A stretch of 12,581 bases of DNA from Hirudo medicinalis (GCA_011800805.1 MPNW01000986.1:16929-29509); one strand, 5' to 3'; shown: positions 1 through 7,915, counted from the first letter of the stretch. Translations and numbers: made by a program. Notes: generated from the sequence alone by a model not told the origin.

Positions 1-56
1 ATTGATTGACTGAACGTTTGAATAAATGAATCATTGACATTTCAATCGCCTCAAAC

Positions 57-1293
57 ATGCAGGAGAGAATCCACAATCAGAACGGAGGACAAAAGCAACA
101 ACATCAACAACATCATCAACAACAACAACAACAACTACTACCTCAGCGACAACATCTCGGCAGCACCAGCAGTAATTGCAGCTCGGGCTGTCCTCCTAAA
201 AGTCCCCTCATTTCCAGTCATCCTGCTTTCCAGTACTTCAAGGACAAGGACCAACCTGCCAGAAGAGACCAGAGGATAGATGGAAGGAAGGTTGAAGAGA
301 ACGAAGGAAACAGCAATACAACAGTGACACTTGTAGCCACGATGCCAAAGAAGAAGTCTCCTGTCGTCGGAGAGCAGACAACAAAACCTAGCAACAAGAT
401 CCACATCATCACCAACTCCTCGACGACTCGTTCTTCTCACAACGACCTCAACAACAACAACAACAGCAAGAGTTCGAGTTGTTCCAGTGAGCCCGTGGCC
501 GAATCTGCTGAGTCGTCGAACAAAACGAAATACAGCGTTTCAAAGCTGATCAGACAGCACCACGATGAGATCCAGTCCAACTCTCAGTTCAAAAGGTTCT
601 CTGGCAACGAACGCTGCAAGTGGTTCTTCAGGTCCCTGAGGGGGGAAAGAGCTCCGAAGTCCTCTGACGAAGCCAGCGGTTCTGAGTCTGGCAGCGTGAC
701 CAGGGACTTCGAATGTTCCCGGTGTCGTCTTGCATCTCTGACGGCCAGTCAGTTGGAGGAAAGCGTCGACACGCTCCAGTCCTCACTGGCCGAGAAGTCC
801 TCCAAGTTGGAACGTCTTTCGGCAGAGCTGGTGGAGAGGGACTCGAAGTTGCAGCAGATGGAGACGAGTGTCAAACGGTTGGCCTCCGAGAACAACGAAC
901 TGAAAGCCTCCATAAACCATCTCATCTCCGAGCAACACTTCGGCAGGCGAGTTCTCATGACCTTTGACACCGAATACAAGAGTTCATCGGGAGGTCAGGA
1001 CCAGTTCAACAGCGCTCCTCAATACGCTTCGACGCTCGGCGCCAGGGGCAGATCCGCCTGCCTCAGTCAACCGTCCTTGACCTTAACGACCGACCTTTAC
1101 AATGGGGCTCGCAGAGAAAGCGAAAGCGAAACTCGAAACGGGATGTCCACAAGCGTCAGGAATATCAACGTGCTCGTAAAGAATCACCTCGCGTCGATTC
1201 GATCGGTCGGCTACGACGACGACGACGACGACAACGCCGATGACGAGGCTGCAGTTTTTTCCGCCGCTGAGAGGAACAGACGACATTATCCAG
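57..1293 (+). CDS. Exon 1: N-terminal low-complexity region and first coiled coil
   Basis: This segment encodes residues 1-412 plus one base of codon 413. It ends at CAG|GTATGT, the best donor in the window, and the reading frame beyond it soon becomes repeat-like. Non-repetitive content is strong between about 500 and 1000: a mixed-charge segment with Cys187-Lys-Trp-Phe-Phe, then leucine heptads with a regular Leu/Val/Ile spacing at residues 226-293. Codon use here is GC-richer than the flanking DNA, as expected of real coding sequence. The first Met is in a CAA-rich context with no clear promoter before it. The sequence CATGCAG|GAGAG at 56-66 could instead be an acceptor, which would make this an internal exon. 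Confidence 0.7.
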
Positions 1294-3592
1294 GTATGTT
1301 TGAGAATGTCGTGACGTTGATGCGTGCAGGTTGGACGAATGGGTTGCGTTCCTGCACACGGCGGTAATGGCAACAGTCGTAATGTGTCGTGTTCGAAACC
1401 CAGACTGCACTGCCACAAGCGCCCTTGGGAAGGAGCGCTACATAAATGGTCAACAAGAAGCGCGCCTCTGACGCTATGCGTATGGCGCTATATAAATGAA
1501 GTATATTTACATGTTCGATGTTGTGAAAGTACAGGACGTCAGGGAGTCGTGTTACATGTTTTTAGGCAACCAAACGTATCGGGTTAGCCGTGAGGGTGCT
1601 TGTGTATGCCCCATGTTTGACTCAGCCCTCGGGTTTTAATGTTTACAATATCCAGTTGGATGACATCGATTAGGATGATTTAGGTAGTGATTATGACGGT
1701 GATGATGACGATGACGACGATGACGATGATGATGATGATGATGATGACGATGATGAAGTCACAAAGTCGGTCGATTAAAATGTCAAAGTACTTCGGACTT
1801 ATAATCCGAGTTTCAATGCGTTCGAGCAACTGTCGTGTTGAGGGCGTCATGACCTCCTTATGTGGGTCAGCAATTTGTAGTTTTTGTAATCGATGTGGAT
1901 GGAGATGATGACGATGAAGACGATGGTGATGATGATGACGATGAAAATGAGATGACGACGACGATGAAGATGATGGTGGTGATGATGACGATGAATATGA
2001 GATGATGATGACGATGAAGATGATGGTAGTGATGACGACGATGACGATGATGGTGATGGTGTTACTACTACTGGTGCTGCTGCTGCTGCTGCTGATGATG
2101 ATGATGGTAATGCTGTGATATCATGTGATACCATGCTCCTCACATAAGTGTGACGTTTGCTGTCTTTGTGACAAACAAGCCGCGTGTTATGAAGATGATG
2201 ATGATGATGATGATGCAGATGATAAGTTGGACTTTGTCCTCGTTCCATCAGTAATAACATCTTTCAACACAATAATGATATTGTGATGATGATGATAATA
2301 ATAACAATAGTAGTAGTGGTAATAGTAATAATAATAATAATAGTAGCAACAACAACAACAATAATAATAATAATAAAATATTATAATCACTCAAACAGTC
2401 ATTAAACCCAAACCACTGCACGTTGGACACGACACAACCCCGATGAACAGAAGAATTCGGGAGCTGTCCTTGACCGACAGGGAGTGGCATTCCAGCGAGG
2501 GCTTCTCGTCTCGTGTCGCTACTGCGGCCACCGCAAGGACGACGGCATCAGGAGCGGCAGACGACTACACCAAAGAGAGGAGGAGTGCCAAATCCAGTTT
2601 GGAGTTGGATGACAGTCTGTGCGTGGAGTGGGTCTTTAGTTTGTTGTTTTTGATGTTATAATTTCATAAATTATGAAAGAATAATATTATGTTATATGTC
2701 GGTAATAGTAATGAATATGTAATAAATATGTTAATTAATATATAATAAATATGTTAATTAATATATAATAAATATGTTAATTAATATATAATAAATATGT
2801 TAATTAATATATAATAAATATGTTAATCAATATGTAATAAATATGTTAATTAGTCATAAACAGAGGGCATTTCCTAACGTTAACGAATTAATTGGAGTTA
2901 ATAATGACAAATTGTGGTTATAATGTGGTTATTACTATTACTTCTTTATAAAACCATTCGCCGCATTCGCGATCATCATTTCTGGGTAACATAAATTATA
3001 CCGATTAGTCGGTGTAATATTAACAGGCCCTAATTAAAATAACACATTAGCATAATTTATCCTCAACCTCAGGTATCCCAACAGAACCTTCCGGCAACAA
3101 ATGGAATGTCTCAAAGGAGTTGCAAAGAGCGTCGAATCCCTCAAGAGCGAGTCGGCAGGCCGCAGGTTCAAGCCCAGACGCCGACGCGGTACCGTCGCTG
3201 CCCCGGGGGAGGACATGGCCTACCCGATGCCGGACCATTACCGGCTCGGCGGATACAACTTCCCTATATCCAGCACGAGGAAGCTGTCTAACTACTCCCT
3301 GCAACAACAACAACAACAACAACAACATCATTATCAACAACAGCAACAACATTGCAAAATCGATGGTTTGTTTCAGTTGTCAGTTAAATTTAGAATTTTA
3401 ATCAATTAATTTGTATTCGTTGTTAATCGTCATTTATTCTGCCGGATATCAATCGATTATCAATTATAATGGTATTAAATAATAAATATTTATTTATTTA
3501 GTAAATATAATAACTGCATTATATCAATTAGTAATTATTAAAACCAATTATATTAATTTAAAATTATTATAAACACATCATATTAATTAATA

Positions 3593-3623
<31 letters not shown>

Positions 3624-4349
3624 TAGTAATAATAATAATAATAATAATAGCAATAATAATAATAATAATAATAATAACAATAATAATAATAANAATAATA
3701 ATAATAATAATAACAATTTGAAGTGTCCATTGAATAAATAATTAATTGATGGAAATGATGAATAATATTATGATTACTTGTGGACTCTGTGAAGAGGGTA
3801 GCTTAATTATTATGCGCTTTTTAGACAATTCTTTATGATTTAATTTCAATGAATAAATAAATAAATGATGACGACGACGATGATGATGATGATGATGATG
3901 ATGATGACAATGGTGATGATGATGATGATACTGATGATGAAACGATTCCAGATTGCCAGAGTGAAATTGGACCAACAACCCATGTGGGAGTCAACCGTCT
4001 CATCAGGGCCAACTCCACCGACTACATCGACCACTCGGCCGACATCCAATTGCACGGGCGACAGCAGCCGGAGCGACACCGACTTCCAGAATTCGATCCT
4101 CGCCACTACTACCTCCGGGGCCAACACGGCAGCAACGGCAAGAACGGCAAAGAAGGGGAATTGATTATCCAGTTGAAGAGATCGATGGAGAGAATGGAAA
4201 AGGAAAGAACGAAAGAACAGAGGATATGGTTGGATGAGAAGATGAGGGTCATCGAGTACCAGAAGAAGCTGCAGGATGCCTACCTCGGTCTTTCCAGCCA
4301 GTGCAGGAAACTCGAGCTGGAGTTGAGACAGCTGAGGGGCACCACGTGA
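57..4349 (+). CDS. Four-exon gene for LZTS/N4BP3 (Fez1)-like coiled-coil protein
   Basis: Join of 57-1293, 2399-2618, 3073-3365 and 3952-4349; 715 codons plus TGA. Seen: the four open segments join in one frame through GT/AG sites with matching phases (1, 2, 1). The protein has a Gln/His tract (13-30), a Ser/Asn-rich linker, a coiled coil at about 226-293, an Asp run (387-392), a basic cluster (516-524), a Gln/His tract (563-579) and a C-terminal coiled coil (653-712). There W676, E679-K680, V683-I684, Y686-Q687-K688, L690-Q691 and Y694 follow the spacing I recall from the C terminus of LZTS and N4BP3 proteins, which are cytoplasmic or synaptic scaffolds. Known members have a long continuous coiled coil; here two short ones are separated by about 360 low-complexity residues. 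Family assignment is inference from memory and the paralogue cannot be told. The alternative is a lineage-specific coiled-coil protein. An in-frame TGA at 27-29 precedes ATG57, but a possible acceptor at 61-62 means exon 1 might start further upstream. Confidence 0.62.
1322..1512 (+). mobile_element. tRNA-derived SINE-like insertion in intron 1
   Basis: A box-A-like sequence TGGACGAATGG (1332-1342) is followed 58 bp later by box-B-like TGTTCGAAACC (1390-1400), the RNA polymerase III internal promoter arrangement. Downstream comes a hairpin-forming core, AGCGCCCTTGGGAAGGAGC (1418-1436) closing with GCGCT (1435-1439), and a tail GGCGCTATATAAATGAAG (1484-1501). From memory, core and tail resemble those of animal SINEs that borrow a CR1/L2-type LINE 3' end. 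No clear target-site duplication is visible, so the edges are approximate. Confidence 0.5.
1691..2110 (+). repeat. GAT/GAC trinucleotide arrays in intron 1
   Basis: Interrupted (GAT)n with GAC, GAA and GGT variants runs at 1691-1756 and again at 1895-2110, ending with (GCT)6 then (GAT)n. The unique sequence between (about 1757-1894) shows no exon I can support. Open frames on either strand here are runs of Asp/Met/His/Ser and follow from the repeat alone. Confidence 0.9.
2190..2378 (+). repeat. GAT then AAT/AAC arrays before exon 2
   Basis: (GAT)n at about 2190-2215 is followed after unique sequence by an AAT/AGT/AAC-rich array at 2283-2378. It ends only about 20 bp before the exon 2 acceptor and leaves little room for a pyrimidine tract. 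Confidence 0.85.
2399..2618 (+). CDS. Exon 2: Ser/Thr/Arg-rich linker
   Basis: The acceptor is ACTCAAACAG|TC, which completes codon 413 as Val and continues in the frame of a GC-rich open stretch (residues 414-485). The acceptor has a poor pyrimidine tract. Two donors give the same phase: TCT|GTGCGT (exon end 2618) and GGA|GTGGGT (exon end 2627), so the product may be 715 or 718 residues. The segment encodes an Arg/Ser/Asp-rich stretch with no domain I recognise. The end coordinate is uncertain; the frame is not. Confidence 0.5.
2721..2853 (+). repeat. 23-bp AT-rich tandem minisatellite in intron 2
   Basis: About 5.8 copies of a 23-bp unit start at 2721, 2744, 2767, 2790, 2813 and 2836. The first four are identical, the fifth has substitutions and the sixth is partial. 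Each unit contains the palindrome TTAATTAA. The identity of the copies indicates recent expansion. Confidence 0.93.
3073..3365 (+). CDS. Exon 3: basic linker and poly-Gln tract
   Basis: The acceptor is CCTCAACCTCAG|G; a second in-phase acceptor lies 12 bp downstream (exon start 3085). The donor is GATG|GTTTGT. The exon encodes residues 487-583 and both split codons. Visible parts are an amphipathic helix-like start around Met496, a basic cluster Arg-Arg-Phe-Lys-Pro-Arg4 (516-524, possibly a nuclear localisation or phospholipid-binding patch), a Tyr/Pro-rich stretch, then eight Gln, His-His-Tyr and five more Gln. The Gln tract is written almost wholly in CAA, so it is a coding microsatellite. 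The sharp change from GC-rich exon to AT-rich flanks at both ends supports the boundaries. Confidence 0.6.
3590..3715 (+). repeat. AAT microsatellite in intron 3, with one ambiguous base
   Basis: A nearly pure (AAT)n array has AGT and AAC variants. The base at 3693 is N, so read support was poor in the array and its true length is uncertain. Confidence 0.95.
3865..3940 (+). repeat. ATG/ACG array ending next to the exon 4 acceptor
   Basis: (GATGAC) variants then (ATG)n run up to about 12 bp before the acceptor AG at 3950-3951. The array takes the place where a polypyrimidine tract would be expected. Confidence 0.9.
3952..4349 (+). CDS. Exon 4: C-terminal leucine-zipper segment with Fez1-like signature
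   Basis: The acceptor is GATTCCAG|AT, phase 1, matching the exon 3 donor. It encodes residues 585-715 and a TGA stop. Residues 653-712 form a charged, Leu/Ile-spaced helix ending in a Leu-x-Leu-x-Leu zipper. The signature W676...EK...VI.YQK.LQ..Y694 is the basis of the LZTS/N4BP3 call. Vertebrate LZTS proteins, as I recall, have about 25-30 further residues after the zipper, whereas this one stops two residues past an Arg-Gly. A possible donor (CAC|GTGAAG) at 4346 overlaps the last codons, so a spliced longer tail cannot be excluded. Confidence 0.66.
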
Positions 4350-4393
4350 AGAGTTGTCGTTGCATAAGTGGTAGTTTTAGTGGTAAATATTTT

Positions 4394-4399
4394 AATAAA
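4394..4399 (+). terminator. Proximal polyadenylation signal AATAAA
   Basis: The canonical hexamer lies 45 bp past the stop. A second candidate is at 4490-4495 and a distal one at 4734-4739, the last followed by a T-rich stretch that suits a cleavage region. Confidence 0.4.
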
Positions 4400-4528
4400 G
4401 TTATAACGACAACGACAACAACAATTATAATAACAACAACAACAACAACTGTAATAATAAGTAATAATAATAGGTTTTTTTCAACTGGAAATAAATTTAT
4501 GTTGCTAATAATTATCATTTTAATAACC

Positions 4529-4604
4529 GTGACATCACTTTAGGATTGTCGTCTGCTCCTTAGTGACATCACTATTTTCCGTAGCGCTTCCGTCATGACG
4601 TCAT
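4529..4604. promoter_or_regulatory. Cluster of CRE/bZIP-like sites
   Basis: Two identical 11-mers GTGACATCACT (4529-4539 and 4563-4573) and the palindrome ATGACGTCAT (4595-4604, containing the full CRE TGACGTCA) lie within 76 bp, downstream of the coding region. The motif match to CREB/ATF sites is direct; function is inference. Confidence 0.25.
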
Positions 4605-4837
4605 AATTAGCGATCGATACATCGATGATTTCGAGGATTGAAAGCTCTCAACAAGTGCTTGTACAGACGAATGTTTGCCTTGTAATTACTCATTGCTTGA
4701 ATGCTATTCAGAATATATCGTATTTTGTAATATAATAAATTATTTTTCTTTATTATTTTGCTATGAAATGTTTCAAATTAATGACCCATTTTAGTTCTCA
4801 GAGCGTCTGTTCGATGTTAACATCCACGTCAACATTC

Positions 4838-4870
4838 TGTCAACATGTTGTCAACATGTTGTCAACATGT
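4838..4870. repeat. Three tandem copies of an 11-bp near-palindromic unit
   Basis: TGTCAACATGT is repeated three times without a mismatch. Across copy junctions it reads as the palindrome CAACATGTTG. Confidence 0.9.
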
Positions 4871-4949
4871 TGTTGCTTCAAATGCCTCTTATTTTGTTTT
4901 TTTTTCCATGCTTCTGGCAAATAACAAAAAGTCACTTGTAAGTAATTTA

Positions 4950-5130
4950 TTAACCGCAAAGTCATCATCGTCATCGTTGTTGTCTTCGTCATCACCACCA
5001 TCAGGTCCATCATCATCACCACAATCATCTCCATCATCGTCACCGTCACCATCATCGCTATCACAGCCACCATCGTCATGGTCATCGTCAATGTCATCAT
5101 CGTTATCCTCATCAGCATTGCCATCATTTA
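4950..5130. repeat. ATC/GTC-type trinucleotide array
   Basis: Interrupted (CATCGT/CATCAC)n. Open frames here are Ser/Pro on + and Met/Val/Thr on -, both products of the repeat. Sequence between 4740 and 4950 shows no gene apart from the 11-bp repeat. Confidence 0.85.
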
Positions 5131-5142
5131 TCTTTTGAGGCG

Positions 5143-5260
5143 CTTCACTTCACTTCACTCCACTCACTTCACTCACTTCACTCGACTTCACTCACTTCAC
5201 TCATTTCACTCATTTCACTCACTTCACTCACTTCACTCGACTTCACTCGACTTCATTCAC
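5143..5260. repeat. CACTT/CACTC minisatellite
   Basis: A run of TTCAC units joined as TTCACTCAC or TTCACTCGAC, giving a basic 5-bp period with a loose 10-bp one. It starts just after the trinucleotide array. Confidence 0.9.
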
Positions 5261-5935
5261 AGACGAAACTTGTCTGCCTCGTGTTGTTGAAATTGAAATT
5301 CGTGATCGTCTTCTAATGAGGCATTATTTTATTATTATTATTATTTTATTATTATTATTATTTTATTATAATTATTATTGTTCAACAACATTTCACTTTT
5401 TGCATTCAAAATTTTATTTATTCTCACGACACAGAAAATTATTATTATTATTATTTTTTTTTATTGTTGTTATGAAGCTTTTGAAATGACGAACATGATT
5501 ATGAATAACGATTCGTTCGGAGTCGAGTTTTTGGAGAAAATGAAAACAAAGACAAAAAAAATTTTAAACGATAAAAAAAAACTGATTTTAGGAGAAAATG
5601 ATTTGCAGGCATGAATTTATTCCACTTCTAAATCAAGTCATCGTGACGCATCATGATCGACATAATGACGTCTGAACGAGCATAAAATAATCACATTGCA
5701 ATAATTACTCATTCATAATTCTTCATGCACTGACCAATTATTCGTTCTTTAACGTAAACATTAAAAACAATATTTTTAAAAAGTAACAATAACGTCAAAA
5801 AAAGTTTGCACACATTCAAAAAAAAAAAAATATAACATGGAATTTCTTAATAAAAAAATGTCTGCTATCTGGCGAGATATTCGAAATAATTTTCCGTTTA
5901 TATTTCCTTTCCCTAAAGTCAGCGATTGTTTCTCC
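5261..5935. other. AT-rich stretch without a recognised gene
   Basis: It contains ATT microsatellites (5326-5380 and 5440-5467) and A-runs (5570-5580, 5819-5830). One 78-codon open frame (5378-5614, +) is Ile/Lys/Phe-rich, as expected by chance from AT-rich DNA, and shows no motif. Confidence 0.7.
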
Positions 5936-5943
5936 ATGGTAAC

Positions 5944-5995
5944 CAGGGCCGCCGAGAGGGGGGAAAGTGCCCAGGGGATTCTGCTGGTGGCCCTG
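5944..5995. mobile_element. 52-bp hAT-like miniature element (MITE) with 8-bp TSD
   Basis: The element starts CAGGGCCGCC (5944-5953) and ends GGTGGCCCTG (5986-5995): 10-bp terminal inverted repeats matching at 9 positions. It is flanked by perfect 8-bp direct repeats ATGGTAAC at 5936-5943 and 5996-6003. CAGGG-type ends plus an 8-bp target duplication are the hallmark of the hAT superfamily. At 52 bp it cannot code and would be an extreme deletion derivative mobilised in trans. The superfamily call is inference; the structure is visible. Confidence 0.65.
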
Positions 5996-6003
5996 ATGGT
6001 AAC

Positions 6004-6410
6004 GGAGCTTAAACCATCTCCAATTGCTTGTTGATTGACTGACACCTCTTCCTAAGAGTTTTTGGCAAACTTGGCCGAAACCTGGTCTCCCAGATAAATA
6101 AAGAGGTCTTTAATTTAATGAGGGGCTAATTGATAAAAATTGCTTTATTAACGTCCGTTGCATAGCTAGATGATTAGGACGATGCAAGGGGCTGCTGATG
6201 CTAGGGTTTTTAAGTTTTTGGCCAGCTATTGGGGCTTTTGGGGTTGAAGAGGTTTTAGCAGAGTGGGGTGGTCTATTTCGAATGGAGTGATTGAAGATCT
6301 ATTCTCTGTTCTCCTGAGTTACGCCGTTATCATAATTAATAATAAATTATATTATTTAGTATATATTATTATTAATTAATTACTAAAAACATTATAAATA
6401 TTACATATAA
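6004..6410. other. Mixed unique sequence, possible transposon debris
   Basis: No open frame of interest. The sequence is GC-richer than its surroundings at 6050-6320, has an AATAAA at 6097-6102, and turns AT-rich after 6325. The compositional island suggests an old insertion, but no terminal repeats are visible. Confidence 0.3.
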
Positions 6411-6412
6411 TA

Positions 6413-6436
6413 ACTAGCTGTTCTACCCGGCATGGG
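6413..6436 (+). mobile_element. Transposon-associated motif
   Basis: The sequence beginning AACTAGCTGTTCTACCCGGC resembles, from memory, a short motif repeated in many invertebrate transposon copies. It sits abruptly in AT-rich DNA. An AACTAG-like inverse, ATCTAGTT, occurs at 7067-7074. I cannot assign a superfamily. Confidence 0.2.
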
Positions 6437-6894
6437 TTGATGAAGAATATTTTACGTGAGAATTTATTATTTTAATAATGTTTATTAATTATAAATGTAT
6501 AAATACTTTATAAATTATCCGATTATTAATTAATAATTATGAAAACATAATTACTTTTATTTATTAAATAATTAAGAATATAAGGACACCTTTAAATTTC
6601 TTCAAATTTCAACCTGACATCTGGCGACACTTTTATAAACATCCGAGTCCAAGATTAAAAAGTAATTATCACTCAGCTGTTACTATTACATCGCGGTCAG
6701 TTGCTCTCATCGCTTACACGGTGGATTTCAATCAAAGATGGCGGACCAGAACGAGTTTGGAAGCGGAAAAATTACAAACACCTTAGCTTCTTCTTTAATT
6801 CAATCTATTTAATTTGGTTGCGTCTGGGTGATCTGGCGTTCAAGCCAGTCATAACATCTTATTTTTTGTCGGCGTGCTGCTAGGAAGCAGAAGC

Positions 6895-7461
6895 TAAATG
6901 GAGAGGAACATTTCAGATCTTGCGAGGGAAAAGGGGGCGAGCCCTCGCATAACTTGATGAGATGATTTTTTTTTTGCTTCTAGCCAAAAGTCAGGGGGTA
7001 GCAGCCACTCAGGAGTGCCCCTCCCCCGAAATAGGCAAGCGAACGATGTATTGGGGGGGCTAACCATCTAGTTACGTAATGGATTTTAATAATAAACTAC
7101 ACAACTACAAACTACAACAACACAGCTTAAGCCGAATCCTCTTCAGAGCCTAGACCTGCCTAATTTTGGCTAATCAGTCAGGGAGTGTGCTAATCGTACT
7201 ATGGTATCGATTTGAGCTCGTAACCTTGTCGCTAAAACTGACCACTTGCAAATAACTGTTTTTTTTTATTGAACAATTTAATTCATAGATTCGCAATAAT
7301 TTGAATCAATCCATTCCGATAAAGTTCAACCAAAAGCAGAGACAGTGGTCTTAAAATGTCAGATCGCCTCGGACACTTTCGTCAGATGTTCTCGACCTTT
7401 TGCCTGCCACCCGGTGAGGGTGTCAAACAAATGTTTTACGTTTTATAAATGGAGAGGAACA
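6895..7461. mobile_element. Possible insertion bounded by a 16-bp direct repeat
   Basis: TAAATGGAGAGGAACA occurs exactly at 6895-6910 and 7446-7461, and similarity stops sharply on both sides. This is the size of a LINE-type target-site duplication, which would enclose 535 bp (6911-7445). The enclosed DNA has a hairpin (TGCGAGGG/CCCTCGCA, 6921-6949), T-runs at 6967-6975 and 7259-7267, and no open frame. It lacks an obvious poly-A tail, so the retroposon reading is tentative. Confidence 0.3.
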
Positions 7462-7915
7462 AAGGTCACAGACACACACCCCTACGGCTTTTCCAACATT
7501 CCCTCAGAGTAACCATAGCAACAGCAATCGAGCGTGGTTGAATTCGAATCGATTGAAGCGACAATCGGTTGAAACACCAGCGATTTTCTTCAAATTGTTG
7601 TTCAATGCTATCGAATTGAACGAAATTACCTGAAATATTTTTGTGGTGACTTGGCACCTGGTTTATTGTCTTTGGATAACTGACGAAGTATGGTAACGTA
7701 ATGTAAGCAAATTGGTGATTGACCGACATTTTTTTTCTTCTTCCATAATTTCGGTACATCATGAGGAAGGAGCTTTTTCCAGTCGTGAAAAGCACTTGTT
7801 GACATCGAGGTGATGGTTGCCAAGGAAACGGGCACGTGAAGATTTTCCCAGAGGTCCAAGTAATTGCTCTCGATGACCGTTGTTGAACTTCCCACGCCAG
7901 AATGGAAGGTAATAA
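7462..7915. other. Unique sequence, no gene recognised
   Basis: Balanced base composition with scattered open frames on the minus strand (about 109 codons at 7466-7795). The translated product shows no motif, no biased codon use and no supporting splice sites. Confidence 0.5.

Larger units (their letters stand above)
4350..4740 (+). other. 3' UTR of the coiled-coil gene
   Basis: Non-coding sequence follows the TGA at 4347-4349. It contains an AAC/AAT array (4405-4472), AATAAA at 4394-4399 and 4490-4495, and a further AATAAA at 4734-4739. Which signal is used cannot be decided from the sequence; the first lies only 45 bp past the stop. Confidence 0.5.

Noticed and set aside
34..279. 81-codon frame overlapping exon 1 in another frame
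   Set aside because: A shadow of exon 1; its Asn-rich part is the out-of-frame CAA repeat.
1294..1367. Continuation of the exon 1 frame to a stop at 1367
   Set aside because: A consensus donor at 1294 precedes it, and the extension runs into the SINE-like box A, so it is intronic.
1388..1440. A functional tRNA gene at the box B motif
   Set aside because: No acceptor stem or cloverleaf can be folded around it and box A is imperfect; the SINE reading fits better.
1847..2490. Minus-strand frames rich in Ser/His or Tyr/Leu
   Set aside because: They are antisense readings of the intron 1 microsatellites and exon 2.
3106..3401. Alternative + frames across exon 3
   Set aside because: The chosen frame is the one whose phase fits both neighbouring exons.
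5143..5260. Telomere-like repeat
   Set aside because: The CACTT/CACTC units do not match TTAGGG-type or other telomeric repeats I know.
5776..6045. Open frames over the hAT-like element on both strands
   Set aside because: They start in A-runs and cross the insertion; no family resemblance.
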